DNA of 64,000 nucleotides from Actinomadura sp. NAK00032 (lineage in GTDB: Bacteria > Actinomycetota > Actinomycetes > Streptosporangiales > Streptosporangiaceae): positions 496,001-560,000 of the forward strand of contig NZ_CP054932.1 of the NCBI RefSeq assembly GCF_013364275.1, in the 5' to 3' direction. The notes under the pieces were generated by a model, which was not told the DNA's origin, did not search any database, and saw nothing but the letters and a program-made list of their open reading frames with translations. This document shows, in pieces, positions 59,333-64,000 of the stretch (position 1 is the first letter of the stretch; each line of letters opens with the position of its first letter). The position numbers and the translations under genes are program-made.

Positions 59333-60933
59333 GCGCCGAGGATCAGGGTCGCGGCGTGCTCGCCGATCATCATGCTGGGGGCGTTGGTGTTGCCGCCGAT
59401 GATGCTCGGCATGATCGACGCGTCCGCGACCCGGAGCCCCTCGACGCCGCGCACCTTCAGCGCCGGGTCGACGACGGCGCGCTCGTCAGAGCCCATCCGG
59501 CAGCTGCCCACCGGGTGGTAGACGGTCGTGGCGCGGTTCGGCAGCTCCTTCGCCAGCGCGGCGCGGTCGGGGTAGGACGGGCCGGGCGACAGCTCCGCCT
59601 TGACGTCCCCGGCGATGATCTTGTTGTTCATCACCTCGCGGACCAGCTCGATGCCGTCCAGCAGCAGCCGGGCGTCGTCGGGGTCGGACAGGTAGCCGGG
59701 GTCGATCACCGGCGCGGCGGCCGGGTCCGCGGAGGCCAGCCGGACCGTGCCGCGGCTCTTCGGGTAGATCAGCGTCGGCATGATCGTGAGCGCGGGCCGC
59801 TTGTCGACCTTGTGCCGCACCGGGGCGTCCTGGTTCGGGAACGGGTACGACCACGGCAGCGCGTGGATCTGGATGTCGGGGACGTCCCCGGCCTGCCCGC
59901 TGCGGACGAACCCGACCGCCTCGAACACGCTGCGGGCCACCCACGTCCCGCCCTTCGTCCACTCCTTGGCGACGCCCTTGGCGAAGTAGGGCGCGGTGCC
60001 CTTGTGCCGGGCCGTGTCCATGATGAACGTCATCGGCACGAACATGTGGTCGTGCAGGTTGTCGCCGACGGGCAGGTCCGCGTGGACCTCGATGCCGTGC
60101 TCCCGCAGGTGCGCGGCGGGCCCGACGCCGGACAGCATCAGCAGGTGCGGTGACCCGAACGCGCCCGCCGCCAGGATGACCTCCTTGGACGCCCGGATCG
60201 TCCCCTTGCCCTTCTTGGTGACGACCTCGACGCCCGTCGCGCGGCCCTTGTCGATCGTCACGCGGCCGACGGTCGCGCCGGTCAGGACGGTCAGGTTCGA
60301 CAGGCCGTGGTCGTCCAGGTAGCCGACGGACGAGCTGTAGCGCAGGCCCTTGTCGACGCTCTGCTGGAAGATGCCGGCGCCTTCCTGCTCCTCGCCGTTG
60401 TAGTCGTCGTTCCGCTTCACCCCGGCCGTCTCGATCAGCGACTCGATGAACGCCTCCGACGCGGGCGTCAGGTCGCGCTGCCGGGTCACCTGGATCGGGC
60501 CGCCGGCGCCGCGCAGCTCGCTGGCGCCGTCCTCCCAGTTCTCCATGCGCTTGTAGCTGGCGAGGACGTCCTCGTAACCCCAGCCGGGGCAGCCGTCCGC
60601 CGCCCAGTCGTCGTAGTTCTTGCGGTGCCCCCGCACGAACAGCATCCCGTTGATCGACCCGGAGCCGCCGAGGACCTTCCCGCGCGTCTGCGGGATCTTC
60701 CGGTCGAGCGCGCTCCCCTGCGGGGTGCTGTAGAAGCCCCAGTCCAGCTTCTTCTTCAGCTGCGGGACGTTGTGGAAGACGGCGATCAGCCCCGGCTTGC
60801 GGACCAGCGGCGTCCGGTCCGGGCCGCCCGCCTCCACCAGGACGACGCTCGCCCCCGAGTCGGCCAGTCGCCGCGCCAGCACGCACCCGGCGCTCCCGGC
60901 CCCCACCACGACGTAGTCAGCGGTCTGGTCCAT
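59329..60933 (-). CDS. GMC-family FAD-dependent oxidoreductase, choline dehydrogenase-like (534 aa)
   Basis: N-terminal FAD-binding [20 protein letters not shown] and [17 protein letters not shown] signature 1 [20 protein letters not shown]; signature 2 [17 protein letters not shown]. The active-site His is in [20 protein letters not shown], and [20 protein letters not shown] closes the FAD site. It oxidises an alcohol with an acceptor other than NAD. No betaine-pathway genes are adjacent, so choline is not assured as substrate. Confidence 0.92.
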   Translation of the reverse strand: MDQTADYVVVGAGSAGCVLARRLADSGASVVLVEAGGPDRTPLVRKPGLIAVFHNVPQLKKKLDWGFYSTPQGSALDRKIPQTRGKVLGGSGSINGMLFVRGHRKNYDDWAADGCPGWGYEDVLASYKRMENWEDGASELRGAGGPIQVTRQRDLTPASEAFIESLIETAGVKRNDDYNGEEQEGAGIFQQSVDKGLRYSSSVGYLDDHGLSNLTVLTGATVGRVTIDKGRATGVEVVTKKGKGTIRASKEVILAAGAFGSPHLLMLSGVGPAAHLREHGIEVHADLPVGDNLHDHMFVPMTFIMDTARHKGTAPYFAKGVAKEWTKGGTWVARSVFEAVGFVRSGQAGDVPDIQIHALPWSYPFPNQDAPVRHKVDKRPALTIMPTLIYPKSRGTVRLASADPAAAPVIDPGYLSDPDDARLLLDGIELVREVMNNKIIAGDVKAELSPGPSYPDRAALAKELPNRATTVYHPVGSCRMGSDERAVVDPALKVRGVEGLRVADASIMPSIIGGNTNAPSMMIGEHAATLILGA

Positions 60934-61180
60934 GTCTTCCTCTCAGCGGCGCCCGCGCACGCGCGGACGACCCCAGTCGAGGGCCCGCGCCTGGCCCGGT
61001 CGGCGCCGCCGTGAGGGCGACTAATGGGTGCGCCGATCGTAGAAGGACCGGAATGCGACGCCAACCCCTGTCCCAATGACCGGAATCCCCGCGCGTACTA
61101 CCGGACGGGGGCTGGCCCCACCCCGGGGAAGGGAGAGCACACCAGTGTGCCGGGGAGCGCGCCTGCCTAGCGTCTGAGAC

Positions 61181-62320
61181 ATGACCAGAACGCACCGGAT
61201 CATCGCGCTGCTACTGGGAGCCGCCGCGATCGCGGCCACGGCCGCTGCGCCGCCGGCACGGGCCGACCGCGCGCGCTGCGGCGACCACGAGGACCTGCGA
61301 GCGGCCCTGGAGCGCATGACGGGCGTCCACGGCCTGACGGGTGCGGCCGTGCGGGTCGACGACCCCCGCTGCGGGACGTGGACGCACGCGAGCGGCGTCG
61401 CCGACCGGCGGACGGGCCGCCCGATGAGCGCCGGCCTGCGGGGACGGATCGGCAGCATCACCAAGACGTTCACGGCGACCACCGTCCTCGCGCTGGCGGC
61501 GGAGGGCCGCGTCCGGCTGGACGCGCCCGTCGAGCGCTACCTCCCCGGCCTGCTCGACGGCAACGGCTACGACGGACGGAAGATCACCGTCCGGAGTCTG
61601 CTGCGGCACACCAGCGGCCTGCCCGACCATATGGACACCTTCAAGACCATCGACGACTTCCGTTTCCGGCATTTCGAGCCGGAGGAGCTGGTCGCGCGGG
61701 CGCTGACGCTGTCGGCTCCCGAGCCCGACTGGTACTACTCCACCACCAACTACGTGATCGCCGGGCTCATCGTGGAGAAGGTCACGGGCCACGCGGTGGA
61801 GGACGAGGTCTCGAAGCGGATCATCAGGCCGCTGCGGCTGCGCGACACCTACTGGCCCGGTGACGAGACCTGGATCCGGGGCCCCCACGCGCGCGGCTAC
61901 GTCCGCGAGACTGACGGCACCTACACCGACTACACCGCGTTCAACGTGTCGGCCGCGGGGGCGGGCGGGGCGCTCATCTCCAACCCGCGTGACGTCAGCA
62001 CGTTCTTCGGGGCACTGATGGGCGGACGGCTGCTGCCCCCGGCGATGCTCGCGGAGATGAAGCGGACCGTCGCCGCCGACCCCGACCGCCTCTGGGAGAA
62101 CGCGCGGTACGGCCTCGGCCTGGCCCGGACGGAGCTGCGCTGTGGCGGCGCCTGGTGGGGCCACGTGGGCGGCAGCGAGGGCTACACGACGATCTCGGGC
62201 GTGGCGGCGCCGTCCGGTCGCCGCGTCGCCGTCGCCTTCAACCAGAGCCCGCCCAACAGGGAAGCGATCAACGACGAGCTGGAACTCGTCCAGACCGCCC
62301 TGTGCGGCGAAGCGGCATGA
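61181..62320 (+). CDS. Secreted serine hydrolase, class C beta-lactamase/DD-carboxypeptidase fold (379 aa)
   Basis: Signal peptide MTRTHRIIALLLGAAAIAAT with cleavage near PARADRA. Catalytic SxxK is SITK (Ser ~92, Lys ~95) in GRIGSITKTFTATTVLALA; the YxN-like motif is WYYSTTNYVIAGLIVEKVTG; the third motif is WWGHVGGSEGY. RHTSGLPDHMDTF is usual for the family. Closest to esterase/DD-peptidase-like members. Two exported cysteines could pair. Role in cell-wall or ester metabolism unknown. Confidence 0.9.
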   Translation: MTRTHRIIALLLGAAAIAATAAAPPARADRARCGDHEDLRAALERMTGVHGLTGAAVRVDDPRCGTWTHASGVADRRTGRPMSAGLRGRIGSITKTFTATTVLALAAEGRVRLDAPVERYLPGLLDGNGYDGRKITVRSLLRHTSGLPDHMDTFKTIDDFRFRHFEPEELVARALTLSAPEPDWYYSTTNYVIAGLIVEKVTGHAVEDEVSKRIIRPLRLRDTYWPGDETWIRGPHARGYVRETDGTYTDYTAFNVSAAGAGGALISNPRDVSTFFGALMGGRLLPPAMLAEMKRTVAADPDRLWENARYGLGLARTELRCGGAWWGHVGGSEGYTTISGVAAPSGRRVAVAFNQSPPNREAINDELELVQTALCGEAA

Positions 62321-62341
62321 AGGTGATTCGATCGGCCGGTG

Positions 62342-63418
62342 TCAGGCGTCGTAGTCGACGGTGAGCTGCGGGGTCGCCGGGATCGACTGGCAGGTCAGGA
62401 CGTAGCCCGCCTCTACCTCGGCCGGGTCGAGGGCGAAGTTGCGGCGCATGTCGACCTCGCCTTCGACGACCCTGGCTCGGCAGGTGCCGCACACGCCGCC
62501 CTTGCATGCGAACGGCAGGTCCGGGCGGACGCGCTGGGCGGAGTCGAGGACGGTTGCGTCCTGGGGCTGGGTGAGGGTGGTCGAGCGGCCGTCCAGAACG
62601 ACCGTCACCTCGCAGGCCGGGCCCGTGGGGGCGCTCTGCTTGCGGTTCGGTTCGGGGGGCGGCTCGTCCACGTAGAAGAGTTCCTGGTGGACGCGTTCGC
62701 GCGGCACGCCGAAGCCCTGGAGGACGTCTCGGGCGTCGGTGACCATGCCCAGGGGGCCGCACAGCCACCAGTGGTCCACGTCGGAGACGGGAACCAGGAG
62801 GGGGAGGAGGGCGCGCAGGCGGTCGGCGTCCAGGCGGCCGCTGAACAGTTCCGCCTCGCGCGGTTCCTGGGACAGGACGTGCACCAGTTCGAAGCGGTCG
62901 GGGTGCGCGTCCTTCAGGTCGGCCAGTTCGTCGGCGAACATGACGGTGCCGCTGGTCCGGTTGCCGTACAGGACGGTGACGCGGCTCGACGGGTCGGCGA
63001 GCGCGGACGCGGCGATCGACAGCACCGGCGTGATCCCGGACCCGGCGGCGATCAGCACATGGTGCCCGGCTCCGGTGCCGAGCGTGAACGTGCCGGACGG
63101 CGGCAGGACCTCGACAGTGTCGCCCGGGCGGACGTCGTGCACCAGCCACGCGGAGAACAGGCCGTCCGGGATCTCGCGGACGCCGATGCGCGGCGCGGCC
63201 CCGGCGGGCGCGCAGATCGAGTAGGAGCGGCGCTCCTCGCGGCCGTCGATCGTGCGGCGGAGCGTGAGGAACTGGCCGGGGCGGAAGGCGTAGGCGTCGG
63301 CGAGGTCCGGCGGCACCTCGAAGGTGACCGCGACCGCGTCGTCGCACAGCCGCTCCACGCCGGCGACGCGCAGCGCGTGGAAGCCGGTGCGGCGGGGTAC
63401 GACCTCGGTGAGCGTCAC
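62342..63418 (-). CDS. paaE: Phenylacetyl-CoA epoxidase reductase subunit PaaE (358 aa)
   Basis: Ferredoxin-NADP reductase domains first: YAFRPGQFLTLRRTIDGREE, RRSYSICAPAGA (FAD), HVLIAAGSGITPVLSIAASA and WLCGPLGMVTDARDVL (NADPH). A C-terminal plant-type [2Fe-2S] domain has LPFACKGGVCGTCRARV and YVLTCQSIP with the four cysteines. It passes electrons from NADPH to the PaaA diiron subunit. GTG 63418 directly follows the paaD stop. Confidence 0.94.
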   Translation of the reverse strand: MTLTEVVPRRTGFHALRVAGVERLCDDAVAVTFEVPPDLADAYAFRPGQFLTLRRTIDGREERRSYSICAPAGAAPRIGVREIPDGLFSAWLVHDVRPGDTVEVLPPSGTFTLGTGAGHHVLIAAGSGITPVLSIAASALADPSSRVTVLYGNRTSGTVMFADELADLKDAHPDRFELVHVLSQEPREAELFSGRLDADRLRALLPLLVPVSDVDHWWLCGPLGMVTDARDVLQGFGVPRERVHQELFYVDEPPPEPNRKQSAPTGPACEVTVVLDGRSTTLTQPQDATVLDSAQRVRPDLPFACKGGVCGTCRARVVEGEVDMRRNFALDPAEVEAGYVLTCQSIPATPQLTVDYDA

Positions 63419-63907
63419 TCAGATCTCCTTGAAGTGCTCGAACGGCTCGCGGCAGGACTCGCAGCGCCGCAGCGACTTGCAGGCGGTCGCGCCGAACCGG
63501 GACAGCTCGACCGTGTCGGACGAGCCGCAGCGCGGGCATGGGACGTGCCGGGTCGGGCCGAGCGTGAGCGGGATCGGGCCGGGCGCGCGGCGGGGCGCCG
63601 CGCCGGGCGGTGCGATCCCGGCCTCGCGGAGCTTGCGGCGGCCGGGCTCGGTGATCCAGTCGGTCGTCCACGGCGGGTCGAGGACGGTCCGGACGTCCAC
63701 GTCGGCGTACCCGGCGTCGGCGAGCCTGCGGCGCAGGTCGGCGCGCATCGCGTCCAGGGCCGGGCAGCCCGTGTAGGTCGGGGTGATCGTCACCTCGACG
63801 CGGCCGGGCTCCTCCCGGACGTCGCGCAGCACGCCGAGTTCCGCGAGCGTCAGCATCGGCAGCTCGGGGTCGGTGACGGTCTCGGCGACCGCGCGGGCGC
63901 TCACCAT
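63419..63907 (-). CDS. paaD: Phenylacetate pathway protein PaaD, SUF/MIP18-type (162 aa)
   Basis: The MIP18/SufT-like N-terminal domain has VTDPELPMLTLAELGVLRDV, ITPTYTGCPALDAMRADLRR and LDPPWTTDWITEPGRRKLRE. The C-terminal zinc-ribbon reads CPRCGSSDTVELSRFG and CKSLRRCESCREPFEHFK. It is thought to help assemble the iron cofactor of the epoxidase. Its start overlaps the paaC stop by 7 bases. Confidence 0.94.
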   Translation of the reverse strand: MVSARAVAETVTDPELPMLTLAELGVLRDVREEPGRVEVTITPTYTGCPALDAMRADLRRRLADAGYADVDVRTVLDPPWTTDWITEPGRRKLREAGIAPPGAAPRRAPGPIPLTLGPTRHVPCPRCGSSDTVELSRFGATACKSLRRCESCREPFEHFKEI

Positions 63908-64000
63908 TCCGCCTCCGGATGCTCGCGGGCGAGGCCCTGCATCTCGGCGAGCAGGGCGGCCAGGGCGGGGGAGTGCGCGCCGTCCCGGCCGGCCAGGTGG
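63901..64000 (-). CDS. paaC: Phenylacetyl-CoA epoxidase subunit PaaC, C-terminal 32 codons
   Basis: The minus frame from the window edge to TGA 63901 reads HLAGRDGAHSPALAALLAEM followed by QGLAREHPEAEW, the conserved PaaC end (GRDG-H...LLAEMQ...HPxAxW). The rest, with paaB and paaA, lies beyond the window. Confidence 0.9.
   Translation of the reverse strand, partial: HLAGRDGAHSPALAALLAEMQGLAREHPEAEW

Noticed and set aside
59329..60933. Naming the GMC oxidoreductase betA
   Set aside because: No betaine aldehyde dehydrogenase or BetI neighbour, and GMC substrate specificity cannot be read from these motifs.

Overview
The window is about 64 kb of very GC-rich DNA with strongly biased third codon positions, many GTG starts and frequent 4-base stop/start overlaps. 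It comes from a filamentous-type actinomycete. The gene repertoire (XRE/DUF5753 with DUF397 and a GHKL ATPase, a DUF222-HNH endonuclease, FadR-type GntR regulators, a paa operon, a Thermobifida-like polyester hydrolase at the left edge) fits Thermomonosporaceae/Streptosporangiales such as Actinomadura. That placement is inference; no rRNA or tRNA gene is present.

Layout. 1-8.6 kb: end of a cutinase/PET-hydrolase-like gene, a PucR regulator, small hypotheticals, an MFS exporter, a DUF488 protein, two tandem secreted DUF4360 proteins and gdhA. 8.9-18.1 kb: a catabolic operon (ThDP decarboxylase, frameshifted HD oxygenase-like gene, zinc alcohol dehydrogenase, a Liv-type substrate-binding lipoprotein, class II aldolase, amidohydrolase, P450), then a FadR-type regulator and a thioesterase. 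18.1-31.6 kb: an accessory stretch with a rearranged IS630 relic invaded by an intact IS110, an enoyl-reductase-like gene with AraC, a secreted repeat protein, decayed DUF6879-type genes, a candidate two-gene RiPP locus (44-codon Lys/Asp/Glu-rich ORF plus a PCMT-like methyltransferase with a C-terminal extension), a TnpB/Cas12m-like relic, a phosphotransferase, and an XRE/DUF397/ATPase group whose XRE gene is frameshifted. 31.7-37.7 kb: acyl-CoA ligase, livHMGF without a binding protein, and a second FadR paralogue. This complements the 9-18 kb operon, which has the binding protein but no permease.

37.7-50.9 kb is a glycan-use regulon: GH20 hexosaminidase, an oligopeptide/oligosaccharide-type ABC transporter (including a permease-ATPase fusion), a TetR regulator, GH3 and GH1 glycosidases, and a secreted CocE/X-Pro-peptidase-like hydrolase. 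Four copies of a TACCACGTGGTA-type palindrome lie at the promoters and probably bind the TetR protein. 51-54 kb holds structured non-coding repeats, a DUF222-HNH gene whose 3' end is tandemly amplified, and a TnpB relic. 54.2-64 kb is housekeeping-like: epimerase, K+ channel, Clp ATPase, CGNR regulator with a perfect palindrome over its ribosome binding site, phosphatase, GMC oxidoreductase, serine hydrolase, and paaE-paaD-paaC (paaC cut by the window edge).

A theme across the window is short tandem repeats placed exactly on gene junctions. Two stop/start overlaps (ATGA) have been triplicated with 20-bp and 17-bp periods, so the downstream gene now uses the third ATG. Other repeats supply stop codons for convergent genes or add repeated peptides to protein ends.
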